Made by a program: the position numbers and the translations under genes | Source: Bacillota bacterium | GTDB lineage: Bacteria; Bacillota; Clostridia; Tissierellales; Sedimentibacteraceae | DNA length: 64,000 bases | Reading direction: 5' to 3' | Assembly: GCA_023386345.1 (NCBI GenBank) | Contig: JAEWJT010000015.1 | Location: 310,001-374,000, forward strand | The notes under the pieces: generated by a model | What the model was told of the DNA's origin: nothing | Seen by the model: only the letters and a program-made list of their open reading frames with translations | Databases searched by the model: none | Shown: positions 9,600-17,848 of the stretch, piece after piece | Layout of the letters: the number at the start of each line of letters is the position of its first letter | Numbering within the stretch: the stretch's first letter is position 1

Positions 9600-9665
9600 G
9601 ATATGCTCCACCTATAGTTGACAGTAAAAATAATAAAAACTGTATACTACTAGGAGGAGCATATC
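9600..9665. terminator. Long hairpin between convergent mannosidase and sigma factor genes
   Basis: A perfect 10-bp outer stem (9600-9609 with 9656-9665) continues as an imperfect stem inward to an A-rich loop, forming a single hairpin of 66 bases. It fills most of the gap between two convergent genes and probably ends both transcripts, although the flanking T runs are short. Confidence 0.55.
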
Positions 9666-9683
9666 AAAATTTTATTTAAGAGT

Positions 9684-10217
9684 TTATTCCATAGTGAGTA
9701 GTTTTAAATTAATAATTTCAATAGCCTTTTTCCTTTGCCTGCTAACAGCTTGTCTAGAAATTCCGCATATTTCAGACAGTTTTATATTACTATAATTATA
9801 TAAATATTTCCCAATTATTATTTTTTTCTGTACATCAGAAAGATTGCTTAACAACCATGAAATATACTCTAATTCAATTTCTTTATAATAATCAAAATGA
9901 TTAATATCCATTTCCAAAGCTATTATTTGGATATTTTTGTTGTTTAAGGCTTTTAATATGTTTATATACCTGCATTTTATAGCATTATATACATATAAAA
10001 CAATCTCTCCATCACTTATATTTTTGATTTTTTTCAAACTAACATTGTTTATAAATTCAAGTAAAAATATAACAAGATCAGTTTCAGCTTCTTCATAAGA
10101 CAATTTCTTTGCAAATCCCTTAATACAAGGCAGAAATTTATTATAAATCTCTATCTTAGCTACTTCACTGCTATCTTTAGCTTGTACAAATAAATCGTAT
10201 AATAATGACTTTTCCAT
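9684..10217 (-). CDS. TcdR/BotR/UviA-like (group 5) RNA polymerase sigma factor
   Basis: A 177-residue protein with sigma region 2 in the first half and a region 4 helix-turn-helix near the C-terminus (LSEICGISRQAVSRQRKKA). Length and the pattern SYEEAETDLVIFLLEFI closely recall clostridial TcdR, BotR, TetR and UviA, which direct transcription of large toxins or bacteriocins. This assignment is by eye from remembered family sequences. No toxin or holin gene lies within the window, so its targets are elsewhere or it controls something else. It stands alone between convergent and terminated neighbours. Classification as a sigma factor is firmer than the subgroup. Confidence 0.75.
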   Translation of the reverse strand: MEKSLLYDLFVQAKDSSEVAKIEIYNKFLPCIKGFAKKLSYEEAETDLVIFLLEFINNVSLKKIKNISDGEIVLYVYNAIKCRYINILKALNNKNIQIIALEMDINHFDYYKEIELEYISWLLSNLSDVQKKIIIGKYLYNYSNIKLSEICGISRQAVSRQRKKAIEIINLKLLTME

Positions 10218-10429
10218 TTGTATTTACTCCTTCTTTTTGGCAAACAGTTTATATCTCAATAAATTCTACAGAAAACTCCATCGCCTTATTTTAAGTCAAA
10301 ATTAATTTAATTTATTGTTAATTTTAACCTTAATACAATATAATTCATAATCTAATTATTGCATTACAAATTATATATCTATATTATTAATAACTATCTA
10401 TTTTGTGAATAAAAGTTGAAAACAAACAA

Positions 10430-10477
10430 TAAAAAAATAAGCAGTGTTTAATATTCAATCTTACCAAACACTACTTA
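10430..10477 (-). terminator. Intrinsic terminator after the UPF0173 gene
   Basis: A 12-bp stem (10438-10449 with 10466-10477, one G-U pair) ends on the minus strand in a seven-U run. It closes the WYL-regulator/hydrolase transcript. The remainder of 10218-10556 is AT-rich and shows nothing else I can support, including no clear promoter for the sigma factor. Confidence 0.8.
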
Positions 10478-10556
10478 TAATATTATTTATATTTTAATTG
10501 AAAAAATAATCTTAAAAACTGTCTATATAAGCTTTTTTATAAGAATATTATCTCTG

Positions 10557-11234
10557 CTATATATCAATGCTGCAATTTGCTTCAAGCATAATTACTTCTG
10601 AACAATTCACTTTATTTTTAAATTCAAAAGGATTGGCTCTTATTATGTCAAATGTATCATAGTGCATTGGGATTACCATTTTAGGTTTTATAAATTCTAC
10701 AGCCTTTGCTGCGTCATTTATATCCATAGTATAGTTTCCTCCAATAGGGATAAAAGCTAAGTCTATATTTTCATCCTCTAAAAGCTTCATATCCATAGTC
10801 AAGCCTGTATCTCCTGCATGATATATTTTTCTGCCATCTATCTCTATAACAAAGCCACAAGGATTTCCACCATATATCATATTGTCTCCATCAGATATTC
10901 CAGAGCCATGAAGTGCATTTGTCATTTTTACTATTCCAAAATCAAATGTAGTTCTGCCACCTATGTGCATTGAATGTGTTTTTATAGTAAATTTGCTTAA
11001 ATATGCAGATATTTCGTGATTTGCTATAACAATCGATCCATTTTTACGTGCAATTTCTATAGTATCTCCCATATGGTCTCCATGACCATGTGTAACAAAA
11101 ACATGTGTGATTTTCCCTAAATCCTCAAGCTTTATTTTGCATGATGGATTGCCTGATATAAAAGGGTCAATAATTCCTCTGAACTCACCTTTTTCAATTA
11201 ATACTGCTGAATGTCCTAAAAATGTTATTTTCAT
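10557..11234 (-). CDS. UPF0173 metal-dependent hydrolase (metallo-beta-lactamase fold)
   Basis: A 225-residue cytoplasmic protein of the metallo-beta-lactamase fold. HSAVLIE at the N-terminus and [11 protein letters not shown] hold the metal-binding histidines and aspartate; further ligands are in YHAGDTGLT and VIPMHYDTF. This is the pattern of UPF0173 (YtkL-like) proteins, whose natural substrate is not established. It follows the WYL regulator by 41 bp on the same strand, so the two are probably co-transcribed. Confidence 0.88.
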   Translation of the reverse strand: MKITFLGHSAVLIEKGEFRGIIDPFISGNPSCKIKLEDLGKITHVFVTHGHGDHMGDTIEIARKNGSIVIANHEISAYLSKFTIKTHSMHIGGRTTFDFGIVKMTNALHGSGISDGDNMIYGGNPCGFVIEIDGRKIYHAGDTGLTMDMKLLEDENIDLAFIPIGGNYTMDINDAAKAVEFIKPKMVIPMHYDTFDIIRANPFEFKNKVNCSEVIMLEANCSIDI

Positions 11235-11275
11235 GTCTTTCCTCCTTATAATTTAAATATGTTACATTTATTTTT

Positions 11276-12217
11276 TTATTTATTATTTTCATAAATATTA
11301 ATTATTTCATAAGCCTTTTTTCTTATCATATCTCTTAAACAAGCTGGCTCCATAACCTCAACATAACTTCCAAAACCCAAAATCAGCTCAAACAGCCAAT
11401 CATCCTCTGGAAATTTAAAGTTTACAATTGTTGTGCCATCATCGTTAAAATGTATCTGCTCCTCATTAAATGAATCAACAACTCTTGTTTTCGCACTTGG
11501 TGCAAATTTTAAAGTAATATTATGAACAGGCTTATCTTTATACCAGTCTTCATGATAATCCAAGGTCTCCAAAGGAGGAATACTTCGTACATATTGCTCA
11601 TCGCTTACATTTAGTTTATGTATCCTCTTTACCTTAAATATTCTATAATCCTTCTTGATGCGACAATAGGCGTGCAAATACCATGAAAAGTCTTTGAGCA
11701 GCAAAGAAAATGGCTCTGCTGTTCTATGGATATATTCTCCTTTAGTATTTATATAGTCAAATTCAATTATCCTTTTTTCATCAATTGCTTTATTGAGAAT
11801 TTTAAGCTTTTGCTTATCAGTATTATTGCTGTTCCAATTACTATAATCTATGTTAATTACTGATTTACTAATATAATTATTATCATTATTTTGATGTTTA
11901 AAACACTCTAATTTCTCTAAAGTACTTGAAATCTTTTTGCTGCTGACAGTACTGTTTAAATTTCGCAAGGCTGTAGTGATAGTACCTATTTCAACTTCAT
12001 TTAAAAAGTTTTTATCTATTTTATAATTTTCCATAATACCAAATCCGCCATCCGCACCCATATATGAAACTATAGGAATGCCCGCTTGATTAATAGTATC
12101 AATGTCTCTATAAATTGTTCTTTGCGATACCTCAAAATATTCTGCAAGCTCTTTTGCATTAATATGCTTTCTATTAATTAAAAGCATTACTATTGCAAGC
12201 AATCTATCAATCTTCAC
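11276..12217 (-). CDS. HTH/WYL-domain transcriptional regulator
   Basis: A 313-residue YafY/DeoR-like regulator. Residues 1-60 form a winged helix (INAKELAEYFEVSQRTIYRDIDTI), and the C-terminal two thirds contain the WYL ligand-sensing domain (EPFSLLLKDFSWYLHAYC) and its extension. Such proteins often sense small molecules or nucleic-acid damage products. The start is GTG with AGAGGTGA upstream. It probably heads an operon with the UPF0173 hydrolase and may autoregulate; targets are unknown. Confidence 0.87.
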   Translation of the reverse strand: MKIDRLLAIVMLLINRKHINAKELAEYFEVSQRTIYRDIDTINQAGIPIVSYMGADGGFGIMENYKIDKNFLNEVEIGTITTALRNLNSTVSSKKISSTLEKLECFKHQNNDNNYISKSVINIDYSNWNSNNTDKQKLKILNKAIDEKRIIEFDYINTKGEYIHRTAEPFSLLLKDFSWYLHAYCRIKKDYRIFKVKRIHKLNVSDEQYVRSIPPLETLDYHEDWYKDKPVHNITLKFAPSAKTRVVDSFNEEQIHFNDDGTTIVNFKFPEDDWLFELILGFGSYVEVMEPACLRDMIRKKAYEIINIYENNK

Positions 12218-12396
12218 AAGTCACCTCTGCATAAAATGGTAAATGTTATAAAATAAAAAGCGTACTCACTTTCGCATTAATTTCATACTAACTTTTCATT
12301 TTTACTTTACATTACCTTTTAGATTTTTACATTATGCCTTACACTACCATGTCTATTATAATTATTATAATAAGATTTACATACAATTGCAATACC

Positions 12397-14379
12397 TTAA
12401 ATTGCTCCAAGCTTATACATTATATATTCTTTCTTATTAAGAGGATTTATAACATTTCTCTTGCAAATCTTACTTTCGTCAAATGCTGTATCTCTGTAGC
12501 CTCCAAACTTTGTTATAAATATTCCCTTTCCCTCTGTGTAAGATGCGACCTTTATTTGATAATCTTTGGAGCTTTCAACTGGTATAATCCCATTTAATAT
12601 ATAATCTCCTCCAGCTAAATTTGGATTATCAAATTCAGCACCCATCATTTTTAAATCAAACATTGCCTTGCTTATTGAGTATTCGGGTATTCTTAGCTCA
12701 AATTCGTTTATTGGCTCTAAAAGTTTAGTTTTAGCATTATCAATAGCTTCCATCAATACCATTGGAGTTAGATTTCTAAAATCAGAAGGTGTGCTATCTA
12801 CACTATTGTATTCTGTATACATAAGCGTTACTTTTGTATCAGTTAGCTCCCACCCATATAAGCCATACTTGCAAGTATCGTACACAGCTTCTTCAATGGC
12901 TCTTAAAAATGTTTTTGGCAGAAAGCCTGCTGTAACCTTAGATTCATATACAATTCCACTTCCTCTTTCTAATGGTTCTACCTTAATTTCAATAGTAGCA
13001 TAGAATATATTTAAGCTTTGACCTTCATACATCATGGCATTTCCTGTTCCGCATACTGTTTCCTTGTATATAGTTTGATTGTTTGAGAACTCTACCTTTA
13101 ATTTATATTGACTTTCTAATACTGAGCTAATTATTTCTTTTTGCACTTCACCAAATAAATTAATATAAATATCTTTATTAGAATCGTCAGTTTCTAAATC
13201 CAAAAGCGGGTCTTCATCACTTAAGTTTAGAAGTGCCATATATAGCTTATGGTTATCTTCCCCATCTGCTAAGGATATCTTAGTTTTTAGAGTAGGTCTT
13301 GCAAGTGATGCTTCTTTTAATTTGTCGCTCCTTTTGCCAATAATAGAGCCTATTTTCATACATGAGATTCCATGTATAACGCCTATATCCCCACATGATA
13401 TTTTTTTAGTATCTAATATTTTTCCATTCTCTAAAGAGCTTATTTTTTTTACTTTTTCAATCCTTGGTTCATCAGAAGAATGCGGAGAAGTTATGTCAAT
13501 AATATCTCTGACGTTTATTTCTCCACCAAACATTCTTACATATGCCTTTTTCTCATTAGAAGCTGTTCTTTCAATTTTAAACACCAATCCAGACAATTCA
13601 CTGTTAGTTTTATCTTCATTTTCATTGTTTATCGGAAAATGTTTTAGAATTTTATCCAGCAATAAATTCGTGCCTATATTTAAACCAGCCGAACCCATAA
13701 ATACAGGATAAATCATAGCATTACTTGAATACAGAGATACTTTTTTGTCTATTATATCTTTGTCTACATATCCATTTTCTAAATATTCATTTAAAATCTC
13801 CTCATCAAGTTCTGACAATACATCTAAAATTCTGTTGTGTAATTTCTCATTATCATAGCTATCAATGATTTTTACTTCCTTAGTTTCTTCATTTTCACAG
13901 CTTTGCAGCATAACAGCTTTGTCACTAAGCAGCTTTAGGATTTCACCATATACCCTGATTGCATCAGCTCCTATTCTATCAAGCTTGTTTATAAATATTA
14001 TTGTTGGTATATTAAGCTTTTTCAAGGTATTAAATAAAACCTTTGTTTGAGACTGAATACCCTCAACCGCAGAAATTACAAGTACTGCACCGTCAAGTAT
14101 GCTCAACGAGCGTTCTACCTCTGATATGAAATCTATATGACCAGGAGTATCTAATATATTTATTTTTATATTATCGTAATTAAAAGATATTGCAGAGGCC
14201 TTTATTGTTATACCCCTCGTTTTCTCAAGCTCCATTGTATCTGTTTGTGTATCACCATTATCAACTCTTCCTATTTTGTTTATTACGTGACCATGATATA
14301 AAAGGTTTTCTGTCACTGTTGTTTTGCCCGCATCTACGTGGGCAACTATTCCTAAATTAATTGTTTTTATTATATCCAT
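12397..14379 (-). CDS. Tet(M)/EF-G-like ribosomal protection GTPase
   Basis: A 660-residue translational GTPase with the layout of tetracycline ribosomal protection proteins: G1 (AHVDAGKT), G3 (DTPGH), G4 (NKLD), then EF-G-like domains and a C-terminal helix ending near FGGYRDTAF. Such proteins bind the ribosome and dislodge tetracycline. By eye it is clearly related to Tet(M) but far from identical, so resistance is plausible rather than shown; a housekeeping or other-drug role is possible. The start is the ATG at 14379, about 6 nt after AGGAGAA. It follows the ABC-F gene by 12 bp and shares its attenuator-like leader. Confidence 0.82.
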   Translation of the reverse strand: MDIIKTINLGIVAHVDAGKTTVTENLLYHGHVINKIGRVDNGDTQTDTMELEKTRGITIKASAISFNYDNIKINILDTPGHIDFISEVERSLSILDGAVLVISAVEGIQSQTKVLFNTLKKLNIPTIIFINKLDRIGADAIRVYGEILKLLSDKAVMLQSCENEETKEVKIIDSYDNEKLHNRILDVLSELDEEILNEYLENGYVDKDIIDKKVSLYSSNAMIYPVFMGSAGLNIGTNLLLDKILKHFPINNENEDKTNSELSGLVFKIERTASNEKKAYVRMFGGEINVRDIIDITSPHSSDEPRIEKVKKISSLENGKILDTKKISCGDIGVIHGISCMKIGSIIGKRSDKLKEASLARPTLKTKISLADGEDNHKLYMALLNLSDEDPLLDLETDDSNKDIYINLFGEVQKEIISSVLESQYKLKVEFSNNQTIYKETVCGTGNAMMYEGQSLNIFYATIEIKVEPLERGSGIVYESKVTAGFLPKTFLRAIEEAVYDTCKYGLYGWELTDTKVTLMYTEYNSVDSTPSDFRNLTPMVLMEAIDNAKTKLLEPINEFELRIPEYSISKAMFDLKMMGAEFDNPNLAGGDYILNGIIPVESSKDYQIKVASYTEGKGIFITKFGGYRDTAFDESKICKRNVINPLNKKEYIMYKLGAI

Positions 14380-14391
14380 CAATTCTCCTAT

Positions 14392-16008
14392 TTACAGTTT
14401 AACAACTTTCGTTGCAATATTTTCATTGAACATATAATCATGTTCTACAAATATCATTGTAGGCTTGTATTCTAGTATCAATCTTTCAATTTGCATTCTT
14501 GAAATTATATCAATATAGTTTAATGGCTCATCCCATATATATAAATTTGCTTTTTGTGATAAGCTTTTTGCAATCAATACTTTTTTCTTCTGTCCTGCGC
14601 TAAGCTCTGACAAGTCCTTTTCAATGGAATTCGGATTGAAGTCCAGTTTTGATAATATAGCTCTAAACAAGCTTTCATCTATCGACTCACTTTCAACATA
14701 TTCCTTAAAGCTTCCTCTCAAATGAGATGTGTCCTGTGATATATAGGACATTGTAAGCTGATTACCTATATTGACATTTCCCTCACAGCTTATGCTTTCA
14801 CCGAGTATTAACTTTATAATACTTGACTTGCCACAACCATTTTTACCTCTTAAAGCTACTCTATCACCCTCATTTACTGTAAAGCTTAGCTCATCAAAGA
14901 TTTTTTTATCTCCATAATTTATGGATAAATTATCAATATTGATATAATTAGTTTTCAAATAAGCCTGAGGATGAATTTTTAAATCATCAGCTCTTTCAAT
15001 ATTTTTTAGAAGTTTTTTCTTATCTTCAATTGCTTTTTCTTTTCTATGTTCAATATTTTTAGCTTTTTTCATCATTCTAGCAGCTTGAGCACCGACAGCT
15101 CCTCTGTCGTATACATGCTCTCCTATTTTGCTTTTCTCAACTAAATCGCTCCACCCTTTAGAGCGTCTAAATGACTCCTCTAAAGATTTAATTTCTTTCT
15201 TTAGCTTATCATTTTGTGCTATTTCATAATTATCTTGAAGTTCTCTATTGTAATTCCAACTTGTAAAGTTACCCTTTTGTATCTCGATATCATTTTTGTT
15301 TATTGAAATAATATGGTCAACAATTTTATCTACAAAGTGCCTGTCGTGGGATACCAATATAAATCCTTTTTTAGAATTTAAGTATCTTGCTACACTATCT
15401 CTACCCTCTATATCCAAATGGTTTGTAGGCTCATCTATGAGTAAAAAATTATTCTTTTTCAGAAATAATGCTGCTAACATAAGCTTAGTTCTTTCGCCAT
15501 TGCTAAGGGTGTTAAAGCCTCTTTCAAGAACATCAACCTCTACATCAAGCTTTCTTATTTCTTTTTCTATAAGCTCATCTATTATATATCCGTCATGGCT
15601 CATGTACAAATCCAATATTTTTCCGTATTCAATCATTGACTTTTCAGTATTTTCCTTTATATATAAATTCATTTCTTCTTCCCATTTTGAGAATGATGCG
15701 ATAATGTTTTTAATAATATATAGAGTATTTTCTTCTGCATCAATTGCTTGTTTTAATTCTGTACTCTCACTTCCATTAGAAATATTAACTTCAAATGGAA
15801 AATAATCAAAGCTGACAGGACTTGTTATCGTTCCGCCATATTTGTATTTATTCTGCAATAAATTCAAAAATGTTGTCTTACCCCTCCCGTTTCTGCCTAT
15901 AAAACCAAGCTTCCAATCGGTATCTATTTCAAAAGACACATTTTCAAATATATTTTCATAGTTTGTATCATAGCTAAATGTTAAATTACTTACTTTTATT
16001 TGCGACAT
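14392..16008 (-). CDS. ABC-F ribosomal protection protein, Lsa/CplR-like
   Basis: A 538-residue protein with two ABC ATPase domains and no membrane segment, the ABC-F arrangement. First domain: Walker A GRNGRGKT, signature LSNGERT, Walker B LLIDEPTNHLD. Second: GKNGCGKS, LSAGQKKK, IWDEPLNYID. The N-terminal phrase DTDWKLGFIGRNGRGKTTF resembles Lsa-type proteins and clostridial CplR, which protect ribosomes from lincosamides, streptogramin A and pleuromutilins. The linker between domains (roughly residues 240-330) is charged and helical and would reach the peptidyl transferase centre. AGGAGG precedes the ATG. Spectrum cannot be read from sequence. Confidence 0.87.
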   Translation of the reverse strand: MSQIKVSNLTFSYDTNYENIFENVSFEIDTDWKLGFIGRNGRGKTTFLNLLQNKYKYGGTITSPVSFDYFPFEVNISNGSESTELKQAIDAEENTLYIIKNIIASFSKWEEEMNLYIKENTEKSMIEYGKILDLYMSHDGYIIDELIEKEIRKLDVEVDVLERGFNTLSNGERTKLMLAALFLKKNNFLLIDEPTNHLDIEGRDSVARYLNSKKGFILVSHDRHFVDKIVDHIISINKNDIEIQKGNFTSWNYNRELQDNYEIAQNDKLKKEIKSLEESFRRSKGWSDLVEKSKIGEHVYDRGAVGAQAARMMKKAKNIEHRKEKAIEDKKKLLKNIERADDLKIHPQAYLKTNYINIDNLSINYGDKKIFDELSFTVNEGDRVALRGKNGCGKSSIIKLILGESISCEGNVNIGNQLTMSYISQDTSHLRGSFKEYVESESIDESLFRAILSKLDFNPNSIEKDLSELSAGQKKKVLIAKSLSQKANLYIWDEPLNYIDIISRMQIERLILEYKPTMIFVEHDYMFNENIATKVVKL

Positions 16009-16145
16009 TTAAATTCCTCCTAAATGCTAATTTTTAATTGACTTTCACAGTTTTTCTAATGTTTGCATAGCAAGCCTGCTTAAAAATCTTAAAAATCCTG
16101 TTCTGTTAATCATACAGACTTAACATAAATTTTTCATCATTATAC

Positions 16146-16196
16146 AAAAATCCCCAAGACAAGAATAATCTAAATAATCTCATCTTAGGGATTTTT
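16146..16196 (-). terminator. Leader terminator 2 upstream of the ABC-F gene
   Basis: An imperfect stem of about 15 bp (AAAAATCCC side near 16186-16196, GGGATTTTT side near 16146-16155) ends on the minus strand in UUUUUGU, about 130 nt before the ABC-F start. Because it lies between promoter and gene it would abort transcription unless readthrough occurs. Confidence 0.65.
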
Positions 16197-16230
16197 ATAT
16201 TAAATAATACAAATTGTTTTAACACATAAA

Positions 16231-16249
16231 ATGAAAGCAAAGCTTTCAT
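16231..16249 (-). other. Small leader hairpin between the two leader terminators
   Basis: ATGAAAGC, loop AAA, GCTTTCAT form a perfect 8-bp stem in the ABC-F leader directly after the U run of leader terminator 1. It has no U tract of its own and may be part of an alternative fold. Confidence 0.45.
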
Positions 16250-16250
16250 C

Positions 16251-16276
16251 AAAAAAAGATTGTAGCAATACAATCT
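16251..16276 (-). terminator. Leader terminator 1 upstream of the ABC-F gene
   Basis: AGATTGTA, loop TTGC and TACAATCT form a perfect 8-bp stem on the minus strand, followed at once by seven U. It lies 37 nt after the stop codon of the second leader peptide, the usual layout of a translation-coupled attenuator. Confidence 0.75.
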
Positions 16277-16312
16277 CATAATTTCATGAATTAAATTTTT
16301 ATAGTGCTGAGA

Positions 16313-16405
16313 TTATTCTTTCATAAGTATGATTGCATAGTCTAAGCTATCTAAAATATCTTTCAGATATTTTTTTGTAACAAAAATAATACAATTTAAT
16401 TGCAT
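16313..16405 (-). CDS. Leader peptide 2 (30 residues) of the ABC-F operon
   Basis: A short frame starts at ATG 16405, 6 nt after a strong AAGGAG (16412-16417), and encodes MQLNCIIFVTKKYLKDILDS followed by ten more residues and a stop at 16313. A start-stop pair (ATG TAA at 16410-16405) overlaps its first codon. Ribosome stalling on such peptides by antibiotics is a known way to induce ABC-F and tet(M) genes; that this one works so is inference from position, ribosome site and the following terminators. Confidence 0.6.
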   Translation of the reverse strand: MQLNCIIFVTKKYLKDILDSLDYAIILMKE

Positions 16406-16480
16406 TACATGCTCCTTATAAAATAACTTCTTATTCTTATAAGGCTTATCATACTTCTAACTATTTAATTTTGTTAGTTT

Positions 16481-16501
16481 TTAAAAGAATGTTTTTCTCA
16501 T
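16481..16501 (-). CDS. Leader peptide 1 (6 residues) of the ABC-F operon
   Basis: AAAGGAG (16512-16518) is followed by ATG at 16501 and the codons for MRKTFF and a stop. It begins about 37 nt after the predicted transcription start. Such a short peptide with a perfect ribosome site in a resistance-type leader suggests a stalling peptide, but size allows chance. Confidence 0.5.
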   Translation of the reverse strand: MRKTFF

Positions 16502-16544
16502 CTCTATTAATCTCCTTTATTTTTAAAGGGTACTTTATAATTAC

Positions 16545-16573
16545 AGTATAATACCAATACATAATTATGTCAA
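16545..16573 (-). promoter_or_regulatory. Promoter of the ABC-F/Tet(M)-like operon
   Basis: Perfect TTGACA (16568-16573) and TATACT (16545-16550) are separated by exactly 17 bp on the minus strand. Transcription would begin near 16538, leaving a leader of about 530 nt before the ABC-F gene. Confidence 0.8.
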
Positions 16574-16588
16574 TAAAAAATTTTTATA

Positions 16589-16640
16589 TATAAAAAGAAC
16601 CCCTACAAATCTATTACAATTGAATAGTATAGGGGTTTTT
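16589..16640 (-). terminator. Intrinsic terminator after the AIM24-family gene
   Basis: An AACCCCTA/TAGGGGTT stem with U runs on both strands lies just past the stop codon at 16665, and insulates this gene from the ABC-F promoter immediately downstream. Confidence 0.8.
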
Positions 16641-16664
16641 TCTTAACAAATATTATTCATGCTA

Positions 16665-17588
16665 TTAATCATTGCCGCCAAACAGATTGCCTATACCAAT
16701 CTTTCCGATGATACTGCCTTCTTCTTTGCTACCTTTCATGCCAGCAGACAAAATTCTATCAGCCATACGTGAGAATGGCAGAGATTGTAACCATACTGTT
16801 CCTGGTCCTGTGATTGTTGCAAGAACTAAGCCTTCTCCACCAAACAAAGCTGTTTTTACATTGCCGGCAAACTGAACATCATAATTTACTGTACTTGTCA
16901 GAGCAACTAAACAACCAGTATCAAGCCTTAATGTTTCACCAGGAGCAAGATCTTTTTTAATGATAGCACCGCCAGCGTGCATAAATGCAAGACCATCACC
17001 CTCTAATTTTTGCATGATAAAACCTTCTCCGCCAAATAGACCTACGCCTACCTTCTTTTGAAATGCAATGCCCACTGATATGCCTTTTGCAGCACATAGA
17101 AAAGCATCCTTTTGGCAAACAAGAGTACCGCCAACGTCACTTAAATCAAATGATATAATTCGACCAGGATAAGGAGCTGCAAATGCAACACATTTTTTAA
17201 CCTGTGCATTGTTAGTAAATGAAGTCATGAACAGACTTTCACCAGTCAACACACGCTTTCCAGCAGAGAACATCTTACCCATAAATCCCTTATCATTGTC
17301 ACGACCTGAACCATCTCCGAAAATAGCCTCCATGTGTATAGCATTATCCATATACATCATAGCTCCTGCTTCAGCTATGATTGCCTCTCCTGGATCTAGC
17401 ATAATTTCCACGAACTGCATATCATCTCCGTGAATTTTGAATTCTACTTCATCAGCACGCTTCATTCGAATTGTCTGATTATATTGTCCTGCACCAGATT
17501 GATTTCCCCCAGATTGAATTGAAGCACCGCAAGATGTACAAAATTTCATACCGTCTTTAATTTGATTCCCACATTGATTACAAAACAT
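16665..17588 (-). CDS. Zinc-ribbon plus AIM24/TIGR00266-family protein
   Basis: A 307-residue protein. Residues 1-27 form a zinc ribbon (CNQCGNQ...CTSCGAS), then a glycine-rich linker, then the AIM24-like beta-sheet domain seen as repeated phrases such as [36 protein letters not shown] and [17 protein letters not shown]. Members are widespread in bacteria without a defined biochemical role, and several are found near membrane-stress genes. It is a single-gene unit with AAGGAGG before the ATG. The family is clear; the function is unknown. Confidence 0.85.
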   Translation of the reverse strand: MFCNQCGNQIKDGMKFCTSCGASIQSGGNQSGAGQYNQTIRMKRADEVEFKIHGDDMQFVEIMLDPGEAIIAEAGAMMYMDNAIHMEAIFGDGSGRDNDKGFMGKMFSAGKRVLTGESLFMTSFTNNAQVKKCVAFAAPYPGRIISFDLSDVGGTLVCQKDAFLCAAKGISVGIAFQKKVGVGLFGGEGFIMQKLEGDGLAFMHAGGAIIKKDLAPGETLRLDTGCLVALTSTVNYDVQFAGNVKTALFGGEGLVLATITGPGTVWLQSLPFSRMADRILSAGMKGSKEEGSIIGKIGIGNLFGGND

Positions 17589-17714
17589 AAGTTCCTCCTT
17601 AGAGTTTATTAAAATATATTATATCAAATTTTTCCATTTATGCAATAATCTTTGTAGTGAATGTTCAATTAAAATAGGATGATCTTAAAATAAATAGAAA
17701 ATGATAGAAGATAA

Positions 17715-17743
17715 TTGAGTAAAACTTTGCACTATGTTATAAT
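17715..17743 (+). promoter_or_regulatory. Promoter of the tyrosine recombinase gene
   Basis: TTGAGT (17715-17720), 17-bp spacer and perfect TATAAT (17738-17743) precede the recombinase gene by about 100 bp. Confidence 0.65.
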
Positions 17744-17848
17744 ACTATCTTAGCTTAAAGTATAAGTAATTTTTATAAAGCTAGCTCCATTAACTAAAAA
17801 ATATTAATAAATGTTTATATTCATCTATCGAAAAAGGAGTAAATTATC

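Noticed and set aside
12397..14379. Ordinary elongation factor G
   Set aside because: Length (660 versus about 690), domain phrases and C-terminal end are those of the ribosomal protection branch, not of housekeeping EF-G.
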